Shown: in pieces, positions 11,175 through 21,597 of the stretch
Layout: the number at the start of each line of letters is the position of its first letter
Numbering within the stretch: position 1 is the stretch's first letter
Assembly: GCF_000090795.2 (NCBI RefSeq)
Contig: NW_003546506.1
Span: 55,812 to 100,919, forward strand
Direction: 5' to 3'
DNA length: 45,108 bases
From: Amphimedon queenslandica
Lineage: Eukaryota > Porifera > Demospongiae > Haplosclerida > Niphatidae
Translations under genes and position numbers: made by a program
The notes under the pieces: generated by a model
Database searches by the model: none
What the model was told of the DNA's origin: nothing
Seen by the model: the letters and a program-made list of their open reading frames with translations, nothing else

Positions 11175-14100
11175 GATATAAATATACATGTACTATAGTA
11201 CCCGGAAATGTTTAATAATAATGTTAAGATGAAAGGTTTAATTGTGAAACTGAAACGTGTTACAATGTGTAATTAAAGTCATTTTGTTTGTAAATATGTA
11301 GAAATATTTATACTACATGAAATAATGGAACTTGGCAGTGACCACATCTTTCATGTGAACTAAGAGCTGGCCGGCCAGGATGTGTACATGTACATGTAGA
11401 CAATAAAGCTATATAATGATCATTATTAGTTACTCATTGGGTGTGTACTATTAAAGGAAAGTGATACTAGTGATAAAGAGTATCTGGTTTACTTACTACA
11501 TAGTAATTCATGGAATTTCATTGCTTACTTAATTTATAAGCTTACTTCACAATTTAATTTTAACCCTTCAGTTACCATTTGGCTAAAGTTCCTGGACTAT
11601 AGTACCAGGACATTTGGTCAAAAATGACTAAGAGAGAATTCTTCATTTTTATTACATTTTCTGATGCATATACATGTACTTATGTTGCGTAGAAAGTTTG
11701 AGCTGATTCCCATCAAATATGGATTTTTTACGAATTTTTAAAGTTACACAAAAATCGGGCCAAAGTCCCTGTACTATAGTACAGGGTCATTGGCCAAATT
11801 TCATCAAAAATGAAAAGGTGAGAATTCTCCATTTTTATTACATTTTCTGATGCATATAGATGTACTTATGTTGCGTAGAAAGTTTGAGGTTATTCGAATC
11901 AAAATTGGATTTAAAAAAAATTTTTTTATTTGCTCAAAAATTGGACAAAAAGTCCCTGTACTATAGTACAGGGTCGTTGGCCAAATTTCGTCAAAAATGA
12001 AAAGGTGAGAATTTTCCATTTTTATTACATTTTTTGATGCATATACATGTACTTATGTTGCATAGAAAGTTTGAGCTGATTCCGATCAAAATTGAATTTT
12101 TTATGAATTTTAAAAGTTACTCAAAAATTGGGCCAAAGTCCCTGTGGCTGCTTCTCACCTCTGGTCTTTTCAACTTCTGGGGGATTTGGCCCTGTGTTAG
12201 CTCTGTTTATTAAGCGCCTAGCAACACTTCACTCAGAGAAGTTTCAGAGGTCCTATAGTGTCACCATTAACCTGATTCACTGCCGATACTCTTTCGCTAT
12301 TCTCAAGGCAGCAATCAGGTGCTTACGAGGATCACGATCAAGAGTGAGATCATTCGATTCAAACGATTTCTGCAAAGCTATCTCAGAAGCTCGTCTTACC
12401 CTAACCTAACCTATTCATTTTATCTTATTATCTTATTATTTTTCTATCACTTATTTCCGTTATTATTATCTCATTTATTAACCTGCTATTTATCCCTGTG
12501 TTATATCTATTTTGTAAAAAAAAATTGTTTATTTAAGGGCTCAGTTCCCTCCTACACTGTACTATAGTACAGGGTCGTTGATTATATTTCATCAAAAATG
12601 ACAAATTGAGAATTCTCCATTTTTATTACAGTTTCTGATGCATATACATGTACTTATGTTGCGTAGAAAGTTTGAGCTGATTCCAATCAAATATGGATTT
12701 TTTTATGAATTTTTAAAGTTATTCAAAAATTGGGCCAAAGTCCCTGTACTACAGTACAGGGTTGTTGGCCAAATTTCATCAAAAATGACAAGGTGAGCAT
12801 TTTTCATTTTTATTACATTTTCTGATGCATATACATGTACTCATGTTGTGTAGGAAGTTTGAGCTGATTCCGATCAAAATTGGATTTTTAAATATTATAC
12901 TTACCAGATATCAATTCAATATCATTATTATTGTGAGGATTATATTGATTAATCAGCTGGAGTGCTTCATCAATACCCGGTATGTACCACATGGGACTGT
13001 TGTTACCTAAAAACAAACATACAAGAAAATAACTATATATGTGTAAAACTATCTTGTACATCTCCATTATACACAACTCTACTACAAACTCTACCATACA
13101 TCTTCATTTTATTTTTCTCCCTCCCTCCCTCCCTCTCTCTCTCTCTCCCTCCCTCTNNNNNNNNNNAAGGAAATAAAACAATAACTCTTATAATATAAAG
13201 ATGATTATTATTTATTTATTATTCATAACTTACAACAGCCTGAGCTGCCAATTGAGCAATGAAGACAAGCGAAGGCTCAAATCTTGACATTATAAATGTT
13301 TGCATGAGCAACTGGAAATGCTACAAAATAAGAAAATCACATTAATATTTAGCTAAATATGCATACATACTATAAGTACATGTACATGTATTTCGAAACC
13401 AAATTAAATTTTTGAGAATATGAACTTCAATTTTACAACATGTACATGAGGCAGCTCAATTTAACTGAAATTACTTAATTAATTTGCTTTTTCATTAAAA
13501 ATAATACACATACATGTAAAAATCCTATAATAAATTATTATGTTAAATTGTTAATGTTAAATGTACATGTAGTCTAACCTGCTGTAGCTGATCCCAAACT
13601 TGTACCATCTGATCTCGTGACAGTCCCTGCTCTTTATTCCCCTCCAGTGATGATGTGGTGGGTTCGGTCTGCATCTCTTGCTCCTCCTCTCTCCTAGTCT
13701 CAGTATTAGTATTGTCCTTTAGAGGCGTGGCTTGTAACGCCGACTGACTTAACATAGGAGGGCGGAGACTAAAAATTACAAAAAACAATAAAAAACACAA
13801 TTAAGAAAATAACTCCAAAAAATTAATATAAAATGACTAATTATCCTAAAATAAATTGAAATCCTCTTTAAATTTTGTCAACTATATGTAGTTTAGATGC
13901 ATTGACTATAATTTAAAATTTTCAATTTCATCTCTTCTATTTTTAGCAACGTATCTATTTATAGTACACACACAGAGTCCCTACCCTAGAGACTCCAGTA
14001 GATAAGCCGAGGTGAGGTCCACTCCACTGTTATTGGTAGTGGTGCTGGTTCTAGTGTTATCCAAATAATTCAATGAGGAGACGATAGGATTAGGATCGGC

Positions 14101-15217
14101 ATTTAAAACACCAATATTCTAAAAATTAAATTTTCATGATATATAATCATAATCTCCCTATCTCTCTCTTTCTCTTCACTATTCCTCCATTACTGGATTG
14201 AGTAGCTCTTCTATTAATTCATCTACTTCCTTCTCTATAGAATATAAAAAATGACTATAAAAGTATAAGTTTTGCAAAGAAAAATAATTTAGATAAAATG
14301 CAATTTTGCAGAATTAAGTTTCATAAATCCACACTACAAAGACCACATAGCCTTAGTCTAGTGTCTAAATATTTCATTTTAAAATTCATTTTAGTCTCTC
14401 TCTCTCTCTCTTTCTTTTCTTACGAGGTATCTTCACTCCTCTGTCTGTCCTAAATTCTTCCTTCTCAAGGTCGTCGTGTTTCTCTGCCCAAAAATTATAC
14501 TCAGTATCATCTTCTTGATCATCCAATCCTGACATATCAGCAGCTGTGTATAGAAATATCACAATAACTGATTTATCAACACTGATATCAACATTGATAT
14601 TAACACTGATACTAACATTGATATCAACACTAATCCTAACATTGATATTAACAATGTATTGATTAACACTGATACTAATACTGATATATTACCACTAGTA
14701 CTAACACTGGTATTGATTAACACTGATATTATTAACACTAATATTAAGGCTGATACTACTAACACTAATATCCTAACACTGATATTATTAAGTAACACTG
14801 ACATTAACACTCATACTAACACTGATATTAACACTGATATTGACACTGATATATTAACACTAACACTGATATCATTAACAGTCTTACAGCGTGGGTTCAT
14901 AAGGTCTGCCAGCCATTTCTGCCACTCCAGCTCATCTTCATCAATATCCTGAACTGTCTGTGACTCGTCATCAGAAGGAACATCAGGAGGATTGAAGGAA
15001 GCTACGAAATGATCACCATAGTAACAGACCACACCTACAACTACCTTCAATCTCGTTAATATCAGTGTCAACTAGAGGTCGCTTCGATCTGGTCCGTTTA
15101 GCAATAATCTCATCATTACTCTGAAAATAATAATAAAAATAATATATTGTAATAGCATAAATAGAATTATATGTAATTAAGTACAACGTATATAAATTTA
15201 TTCTATCATTAAGAAAC

Positions 15218-15250
<33 letters not shown>

Positions 15251-16890
15251 TTACTAGTTCCGGTGGTCCAGGCTGGTAAGCTTGAATAGGTTGAGTAGAC
15301 ACTGGAGGGTGAATAGGAGGAAGGAGTGGGGCCTGATCCTTCAGGGGGGTGAAGTTAACATCAGAGAGTGAGGCTAAGAGTGTGGCTGCTTGAACTGCTT
15401 CATCAGTATCTGATAATGAAAGATTAATATGTAAGGGTGTAAGATTAATAGTTACAAAGTTAATGGTCTATTAATGGTAGATGGATCTAAGAATAATCAA
15501 TGAGTACCAGTTAGGACTCCTCTGCTACTGGTAACTTGAGTCTCCTGTATCCTTTCTCCTCCTTCTTCTTCCTCTCCCTCCTCCTCCTCCTCTTCTATCT
15601 CGGTGTCAATAGGATCACCAGTTTCAGTGTCTGACTCAACTAATATGTCCTGTTATAATAGAATAGAGATGGAGAGTATTAGAAGTACAATGTAAGAGAA
15701 AAGAGGGCAAGAAAGAGCATTCAATTTTAAATTCAAACATAATTATTCCTTAATTACACTACATAAAGATGTACATGTACATGCTAAAGTTATGCTAAAA
15801 GTTGATAGTTATTTGCACTGTACATGTACATGTACTTCCATGTTACACAGTATAATAACAATGTAGATGTACATGTACATACTTCATTGTTGACAGTGGT
15901 GTCTGTATCTGGTAGATAATCATCATCTTCATCTTCAGTGGAGGAGACATCAGGAAACAATTCATCAAGTGCATTAGGAGCTGCTACCTAATGCAATGAT
16001 AATACATGTAAGTAATGAACATGTATACATGTATGTACATGTACATGTACATGTACATGAGGAATTTTAATACACATGTACATGTACATGTATGTCTATG
16101 AAGTACTCTCCTTCCCCCCCCTCTCTCTCTCTTACACTGCTAATTGAGATTGATGGTAGCAAAGGAGTCGAAACTGACAGACTAGACTAGAGTAGAGAGA
16201 AAGACCAAACTAAACAGGCATAACAGGTTTAACTAACCAGTTTATCAGGACTAAAGTTAACATCAGTCACTGACGATATCACAGCCTCACGGACACGGGC
16301 TCTTGTCAACCTTGGCTCCTAAAAAGAAACCTTTAATACTCTCTCTCTCTCTCCCTCCCTCTCCCTCCCTCTCTCTCTCTCCCTCCCTCCTAATTACATA
16401 TGGTGGTATATCTAAATCAACATCTTCACTAGAGGAGTCCTCGTTGGCCAGTTTCTTCGCCATAGCAACGACTCTCTTGTCCTTCAGTACATGCTACATG
16501 AACAATAAAAGTTTAATATTACTTTAATCACTAAAATAATAATAATAATAATAATAATAGTAATAAAATAATGATAATACTTGACCCCACCCACTAAATT
16601 AAAATTATTAATAAACTTTAAAAAAACTAATAATGCTAACAAATCAACTATCAATTGAAGGAGATTCTTACATGAAGAAGACTCTTAACATTGGCCACAG
16701 TCATGTTATTCTGAGCCGCTCTTTCCTCCAGTTTAGCATCAATATCTTCCTCCTTTCCCTCCTAAAGAATAAAATACCTCATATATAATATTAACTACTA
16801 TATGCAGTAGTATTAATAGCTGCTCTTGTATATCTTTTCAGTCTTTACCAAGTTTCTTGAAGAATTTCTTTCCCGCTTATCCTCGGCCAT
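8281..16890 (-). CDS. GON4L: GON-4-like transcriptional co-regulator
   Basis: 29 exons join in phase to 976 aa: 16849-16890, 16672-16761, 16398-16493, 16238-16318, 15883-15987, 15508-15649, 15255-15409, 15045-15120, 14888-15001, 14424-14543, 14194-14234, 13985-14118, 13579-13768, 13230-13320, 12905-13006, 11013-11114, 10891-10948, 10684-10771, 10556-10615, 10341-10430, 9853-10188, 9717-9767, 9216-9302, 9019-9117, 8919-8972, 8758-8847, 8577-8680, 8422-8473, 8281-8361. Family signatures in order: KDKRVVAMAKKL, EPRLTRARVREAV, acidic tracts, RTRSKRPLVDTDINEIE, TEYNFWAEKHDDLEKEEFRTD, VDELIEELL, YLLVLGMDHYG, RVKNLTSKRTKQDNVIK, then PAH-like helices (YNTFLKLLI, YMAVKPVLQQWPYLLKLF) and C-terminal DFEEV repeats. 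Vertebrate GON4L is a nuclear co-repressor with YY1/SIN3 links and about twice this length. The exon at 13230 needs donor GTAA/GTTATG to keep phase. Confidence 0.93.
9485..9832. repeat. TGTACATG palindromic microsatellite clusters around GON4L exon 9717-9767
   Basis: Runs of (TACATG)n and (TGTA)n at 9509-9531, 9663-9700 and 9779-9826 flank a 51 bp exon. Each run is self-complementary and could form cruciforms. Similar runs occur at 10252-10263, 10293-10340, 13378-13390, 15772-15784, 15823-15836 and 16017-16096. Confidence 0.7.
10435..10505. repeat. GA-rich simple repeat in GON4L intron
   Basis: Almost pure purine (GAGAGG)n tract directly next to the exon boundary at 10430. Confidence 0.8.
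10790..10855. repeat. Poly-G followed by (GA)n
   Basis: A run of ten G at 10801-10810 is followed by an uninterrupted (GA)n tract to about 10850, within a GON4L intron. Confidence 0.85.
11125..11174. repeat. (AAT)n trinucleotide repeat
   Basis: AATAAT tract immediately upstream (transcript sense) of the acceptor for exon 11013-11114. Comparable (ATT/AAT)n tracts lie at 15219-15249, 16538-16558, 22463-22480, 22945-22993 and 29797-29820. Confidence 0.85.
11560..12900. repeat. Tandem array of ~187 bp palindrome-containing repeat units
   Basis: Fills most of the GON4L intron between exons 11013-11114 and 12905-13006. Units start with 'aaagtccctg' at about 11763, 11949, 12135 and 12737 (spacing 186-187), with further partial units at both ends. 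Each contains the perfect inverted repeat tccctgtactatagtacagg(g), a 'cattggccaaatttcatcaaaaatga' segment, a conserved 'tttttattacattttctgatg' segment, 'tacttatgttgcgtagaaag' and 'tttgagctgattcc'. Units differ at scattered sites, so the array is not recent. A retroelement fragment interrupts it. ORFs predicted across it are repeat artefacts. Confidence 0.88.
12146..12556 (+). mobile_element. Retroelement fragment: C-terminal end of a pol-like ORF plus 3' tail
   Basis: Reads on the + strand as a peptide with LVFSTSGG, IKRLATLH, YSFAILKAAIRCLRGSRS, a pattern I recognise from the C-terminal region downstream of reverse transcriptase in metazoan retroelement polyproteins. A stop follows near 12410, then A/T-rich tail sequence with a run of nine A at 12517-12525. 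The fragment sits inside one unit of the palindromic array: 'ccctgt' to its left and 'ctgtactatag' to its right, so ctgt (12142-12145 and 12557-12560) may be a 4 bp target duplication. It is 5'-truncated and not active. Element class is uncertain. Confidence 0.65.
13117..13166. other. CT-rich tract ending in an assembly gap of 10 N
   Basis: Pyrimidine tract (CTCCCT)n runs into N at 13157-13166, so the sequence is unresolved within a GON4L intron. True length is unknown. Confidence 0.95.
14570..14882. repeat. Minisatellite of ~12 bp, consensus aacactgatatt
   Basis: About 25 degenerate copies of (A)ACACTGATATYA fill the GON4L intron between exons 14888-15001 and 14424-14543. Long ORFs on both strands here come from the repeat having no stops in some frames. 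Confidence 0.85.
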
Positions 16891-17714
16891 TTTGTAGGTG
16901 TGGTCTCGTTGCTAAGATACAGTTGCTTTAAAATGGCCGTAAATCGAAAAATTGAAGCAGGAATCGGTTCGAACTTTCTACACAGCATAAGGACTTTAAT
17001 ATGTACCAAAAATGCAGGGGCGTAGCTGGACCTTGGGTGACGGTAGGGCAAGGAAACAAAATGGCGTGCGAAGCGCGCCGCGATTTTGGCCACACCCTTT
17101 TTACGTAACAAAATGGAGGCATTTTCCTGCAAACTGAGCAAAATCAGAGTGAAATTATCATTGTATATAGCTTTAAAAGAGCTGTGGTTATCAGCCATCC
17201 CCTTTTGTTATTGTAAGAACAATGAATATAACCTTTTGGGTTATGAATATAATTATAAGGCCACTTTGATGGTAGGGCCCAGGCCCCCTCAGGCCCTACC
17301 TCAGCTACGCCCCTGCAAAAATGTAATTAAAATGGTGATTTTGGAGCCATTTAAAAAAAAACCATGTGCTATAGCCTTGGGTATTTTTCAGATTTTTGGC
17401 GTTTTCTTAAAATAGCTGTAACTTGAAAAATTGAAGTCGGAATCAGCTCAAAGATGCATGTGTAGAATAGCAAAAATTAATAATACATTTTTAAAATTAT
17501 TTTATGTACTTGGAGTGCAGTGGAAGCGGAGTCTTATACTGATGTCATTAATTAATATTAAATTTAATTGATATTAATTTGGTAGGACCTAAACTGCAAT
17601 GGAACCACCATTTTGTGGGTATTTTCAATTTTTACTCTTGAATCTGCTTGAGTCTTGACTCTGATGTAAAATATCATTAATTTCGATATATCGCCCAGCA
17701 CTACTGATCACAAG
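16891..17714. other. Intergenic between GON4L and the ankyrin-Roco gene (divergent)
   Basis: 16891-16927 is shared with the GON4L duplicate (ends at 'agttgct'). From 16940 to 17014 and 17316 to 17450 lies a diverged copy of the palindromic intron repeat ('aaattgaagcaggaatcggttc', 'cacagcataaggac'), split by a MITE at 17015-17315. 17450-17714 has no recognisable feature apart from the start context of the downstream gene. Confidence 0.55.
17015..17315. mobile_element. hAT-type MITE with perfect 8 bp target-site duplication
   Basis: Terminal inverted repeats begin caggggcgtagctg on both ends (301 bp). The element is flanked by an exact direct repeat caaaaatg at 17007-17014 and 17316-17323. An 8 bp TSD and CAGGG termini are standard for hAT elements. 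No transposase ORF fits in this length, so it is non-autonomous. It inserted into an older palindromic-repeat copy. Confidence 0.88.
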
Positions 17715-20607
17715 ATGTCGTTAGAGGACACGTGTTGGGCTGCGTTTCTGTATAGAGATCATAAAGAAGCTGTTCGCTTACTACCATTAGTGGAGGAACC
17801 GAATAGCATTACAAGGTATTATAGTCTGCTTCATTTGTCTTCAAGGAATGGCTGGTTAGATGTTACAAAAGATCTCATCACTAAATATCACTGTGACCCA
17901 CACGAAAAAGATGGTGAAGGTTGGACTTGTCTTCATTTGGCTGCAGAAGGTAATCATGTTGATGTGATGAGATATCTCATTGATGAGTGTCACTGTGATC
18001 CAATGGCTATTGACAGGTGGGGGTGGACACCTCTTCACTGTGCTGCTAATTATGGTAAATCTGCAGCTGTTGAATACTTACTATCAACTGGTAAATGTGA
18101 TCCATTGGCTAAAGATGAGAAGGGGAACACACCAATTACACTAGCTAAGGAGAGAAGTCACACTGATATTCTTTCTGTCTTGAAGAAGTTTGGTGGCATA
18201 AAATCATCTCACCCAATTGATTCTTATGTTAACGTCCTCCTTGTGGGTAATCCTGGAGCTGGTAAAAGCACTCTTAGTCATGTCATCAATGACACAGCTA
18301 CTGGCCCTTTCATTCTTGGTTCCTTTAGAAATGTTGGAGGGGTAGTACCCTGTACTGCTGGCATCATTCCTTATAAACTACAACACAGGACACTGGATAA
18401 CATCATTCTTCATGATTTTGCTGGTCATTCGGAATACTACTCCAGTCACAGTGCTGTCATTGAGAATCTGTTACAAGGTTCTGGTGGTGTGTTCCTGATA
18501 GTAGTCAATATAGTGGAGAAGGAAGCAGTCAAACAACTTCATCAGTGGCTAACAGTTGTGAGAAATGAAGCACAGAAAGCTCTAAATCAATGCCATGTTA
18601 TTGTAATAGTCAGTCATGTGGATGAGATAAGCAATTCTGTTGAAAAGAAAAGGAGAAAGGAAGAACTACAGGAGATTATTGTAACGGAAAGGTATGATAG
18701 TGTCTTCTTAGATTGTCGTAAGCTTGGTGGGAGTGGTATGGATTCCTTCTTTAATAAGTTGTGTAGTGCCTGTGAGTCCATTCGTAGTACAAGTGGAAGG
18801 AATTTGAGTCTTTATTGTCACATGATGTATGGTCTACTGGAGGAAAGGAAAGAGAATATACTGACCCTCTCTGATGTAATGTCTGCTGGTAAGGACAATG
18901 ATGATTACTTCACGCCAGATAAAAGAGAAGACGTTTTGGATGTTCTTGATTCATTGCACTCAATTGGTTTGATCAGTATTCTTAAAAGTGAAGACAAGGT
19001 ATGGGTTGTTGTGAATAAGGGTATACTACTAACTGAGGTAGATGGGATTCTCTTTGCTCCAGAGACATTCAAAGAACATGTTGACATTGCTAGCAATACT
19101 GGTATTGTTAGTGTGTCTAGTCTGACTAGACTCTTCCCTAAATATGATCCTGACATGTTGATTCGTTTTCTAAAGAACATGGAACTCTGTGAAGAAATTA
19201 GTCCATCTTTCCTAAGAATGACAAACCTCCATCAGTTTGGAGTGGAAGAGGAGGAGGAGGGAGGGAGAAAAAGAAGAGGAGAAAGGTTGTTGCACTTTCC
19301 ATGTCTTTTGTCTACTGATAGACCTGATGAGATGACTAGTGAAGTGTTCCAGTTCGGTTGGTGTCTACAGTGTACTAGTAAACATCATTTCTTTCCTCCT
19401 CGATACTTCCATGTCTTCTCATTACGTCTTGCTTACAAAATGGCTCTACCTCAAGAAGATGACAAGTTAAATCGTTACTGTACATTTTGGCGGAATGGTC
19501 TTCACTGGTTTGATGACAATGGTGTAAGAGTATTAGTAGAGAATGTGGATGAGAGCCAGTGTGTACTAGTAATGATGTCCTGTAAAAAAGGTTACAGTGA
19601 CAATATAGTGTCTGTAAGAAGAGATGTGATAGGAGAGGTAATGAGTATTTATAAAGAATCCTGTCCCAGTCTAGAGGTAAAAGAGTTAGTTATTGATCCT
19701 AAAGAACTAGCCTATCCTGTGAATACACCAAGAGAAAGGACAACTTATGGCATATATAATGTACTGTTGGCGATTAAGAAAAGGAAACCATTTCTTGTGA
19801 GTGATAAAGGACAAACAGAATTGAAGGAGATCCTACCTGATGAATCATTATCAGATATTAGTAACCTGTCACTATTAGGAGGACGTGATATTAAGGTAAG
19901 AATTAACACACACAAACTGTTTGATACATGTACATTAATACAAGCACTAATAATCAAAAAGTCATATCTTTAAAAGTAATTTTTATTTCTTATTAAATTA
20001 CTCAGTCTTTGTCATAATTGTGGGTTGTCATTGTGTGGCTTTTCCTACTAATAATAATTATATACTTGTACACCTGTTAAACTCACCTTTCAGCAATACA
20101 CTACTGATGTATATCACCTTTATGAACAAGCACAGTGACAAATATCAGTTATTATTATTATTATTATTATTGTATAGGAAGTGATTGAAATAACTGAAGA
20201 ATTCAAGACACCATTGACTCCAATAAAGCTAGGTATGTTATAATATGTACTATCACAATTGTCAAGTAGTGAGAGTGTAAACTGTACTATTAATTATTAT
20301 TTTTATAGATATTAAAGATCTTGATATTGTCATTGAAGAGCTAACAATACTCAATCATCTACCTTGCCATATATGGCATGATCTTGGTCTTCAGCTAGGA
20401 CTCTATCAGCCTACACTAGAAGATATCAATGAAGATAATAATGGAGACTCTAAGAAGTGCTTCAGACAGTGTATGTCTGCCTGGTTAAGAGGAGAAGATA
20501 AAGTGAGAGAGAAAGGAGGTCCCAGTTGGTCATCATTAGCTACAGCACTGGATAAAGAAGGAAAGCATCACATTGCTACTAACATTAGAGATAAATATTG
20601 TCAATAA
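17715..20607 (+). CDS. Ankyrin-Roc-COR-Death domain protein (kinase-less DAPK1-like)
   Basis: Three exons in phase, 17715-19895, 20178-20232, 20309-20607, giving 844 aa. Residues ~35-160 hold three to four ankyrin repeats (GWTCLHLAAEGNHVDVMRYL, GWTPLHCAANYGKSAAVEYL). A Roc GTPase follows: Walker A GNPGAGKS (178-185), DFAGH switch II (234-238) and SHVD in the N/TKxD position (300-303). Residues ~380-720 look like a COR region with a winged-helix-like start (VLDSLHSIGLISIL...). The last exon encodes a Death domain (~748-840: LPCHIWHDLGLQLGL, CFRQCMSAWLRG, WSSLATALDKEGKHHIA). DAPK1 has the same order behind a kinase; no kinase is present here. Likely a cytosolic GTP-dependent scaffold in death or immune signalling. 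The ATG chosen starts directly before the first ankyrin segment. Confidence 0.88.
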
Positions 20608-20885
20608 CAAACTGACAGTAACATATCAAGTTTGTATTTTTTCTTAGGCTAGTGTGTGATTTATATTGTTGTCATTTCTGTTATTATTATTGTTCATAAT
20701 TATTTTGAAATCATAATTTTAAATATTCAAAATATTATTTTTTTCAAAAAATTAAAATAGCAATGAATGTCTAAAGAGAGAAGGAAGAGTTGTTGTTTGT
20801 GTCTTTATAAATCTCTTGCTTCTTGAGTATTGCATCACTTGACATTGTAACATGTATGCTAATGTATCTAAATTGTATTTTGCAG
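20608..20885. other. Gap between ankyrin-Roco stop and fizzy fragment
   Basis: A/T-rich 3' flank; no further fizzy exon is visible here, although a complete FZR gene would need several upstream exons. Confidence 0.5.
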
Positions 20886-21597
20886 GATCCCTCTCATGAT
20901 CGATGTGGTGATACATTATGCAGTGGTAGTCATGACAACATGGTATTACAGTGGGACCCACATCTACCCGCCTTCCCCACCAGGAGGCTATTAGGCCACG
21001 CCCAGGAAGTCTGTGGACTTCGCTGGTCCCCTAATTACCAGCACCTGGCCTCAGGAGGAAACGATAATAAAGTAAGTTTTAAAATCAATTATATTTATTT
21101 AATTTTTAATGTATTCTATTTATGTTTCATTAGTTATTCATATCATAGATATTAGAGTAAATGAAGAGGGGAAGAGAGGGAGAGGGAGGAGAAAGGAAAA
21201 GAGAGAATCAATCACATTATGTTAGTATTATTATCACATGCTCATGGAGTGTGACTCAATGTACATGTACCGTATAGCGGGAAATTTTGGAGGGAATTAA
21301 ATTTGGCGAATTTGGCATTTTGATAGCCATTCGCCAAAATTAAACCCGCCATTTTGAGCCATTATACGCATGCTCAATGCACGTGGCCACCAATTCGCCA
21401 AATTAAAATCTGCCAATCACCAAAATTTAGCAATTTGCCAAATTTTAGTCCCTCCAAAATTTTCCGCTATACGGTACACTCTAAGCATGTCCTCATTATC
21501 AAGTAGACTATTAAAGGATGAATTGAGAGTACATGATGTACATGTACTTATAATAATTAGTTTTTTTTCTCTTTTTCTAATCAGGTAATGTTGATCT
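20886..21597 (+). pseudogene. FZR1: Fizzy-related (Cdh1/FZR1) WD40 fragment, truncated at both ends
   Basis: Exon 20886-21071 (62 codons, phase 0 both ends, good AG and GTAAG) encodes GDTLCSGSHDNMVLQWD and GHAQEVCGLRWSP...LASGGNDNK. This is the WD40 signature of Cdc20/Cdh1 APC/C activators, and NDNK is the Cdh1 form. After a 513 bp intron with a strong acceptor (tttttctaatcag), the next exon opens at 21585 with codons for V-M-L-I, matching the L-L-V/I-W position of FZR1. After 13 bases it becomes GON4L duplicate sequence. The N-terminal exons (C-box, other blades) and the C-terminus are absent, so no functional product is expected. Confidence 0.75.
21269..21475. mobile_element. MITE with ACCGTATAGCGG termini (family 1, intact copy)
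   Basis: Begins accgtatagcgggaaatttt and ends with its inverse (aaaattttccgctatacggt), 207 bp, internal sequence also partly self-complementary (ttcgccaaa). Related copies are at 26655-26856 and 43750-43881. Confidence 0.85.

Noticed and set aside
12128-12567. Overlapping + strand ORFs as a host gene
   Set aside because: They are the retroelement fragment and its tail inside the repeat array; no splice signals or start of their own.
10790-13166. CRISPR-like or other spaced repeat array
   Set aside because: Eukaryotic simple repeats and tandem satellite units without unique spacers; no cas-type genes.
14559-14952. Ile/Asn/Thr-rich ORFs on both strands
   Set aside because: Produced by the aacactgatatt minisatellite; only 14888-15001 (-) is a GON4L exon.
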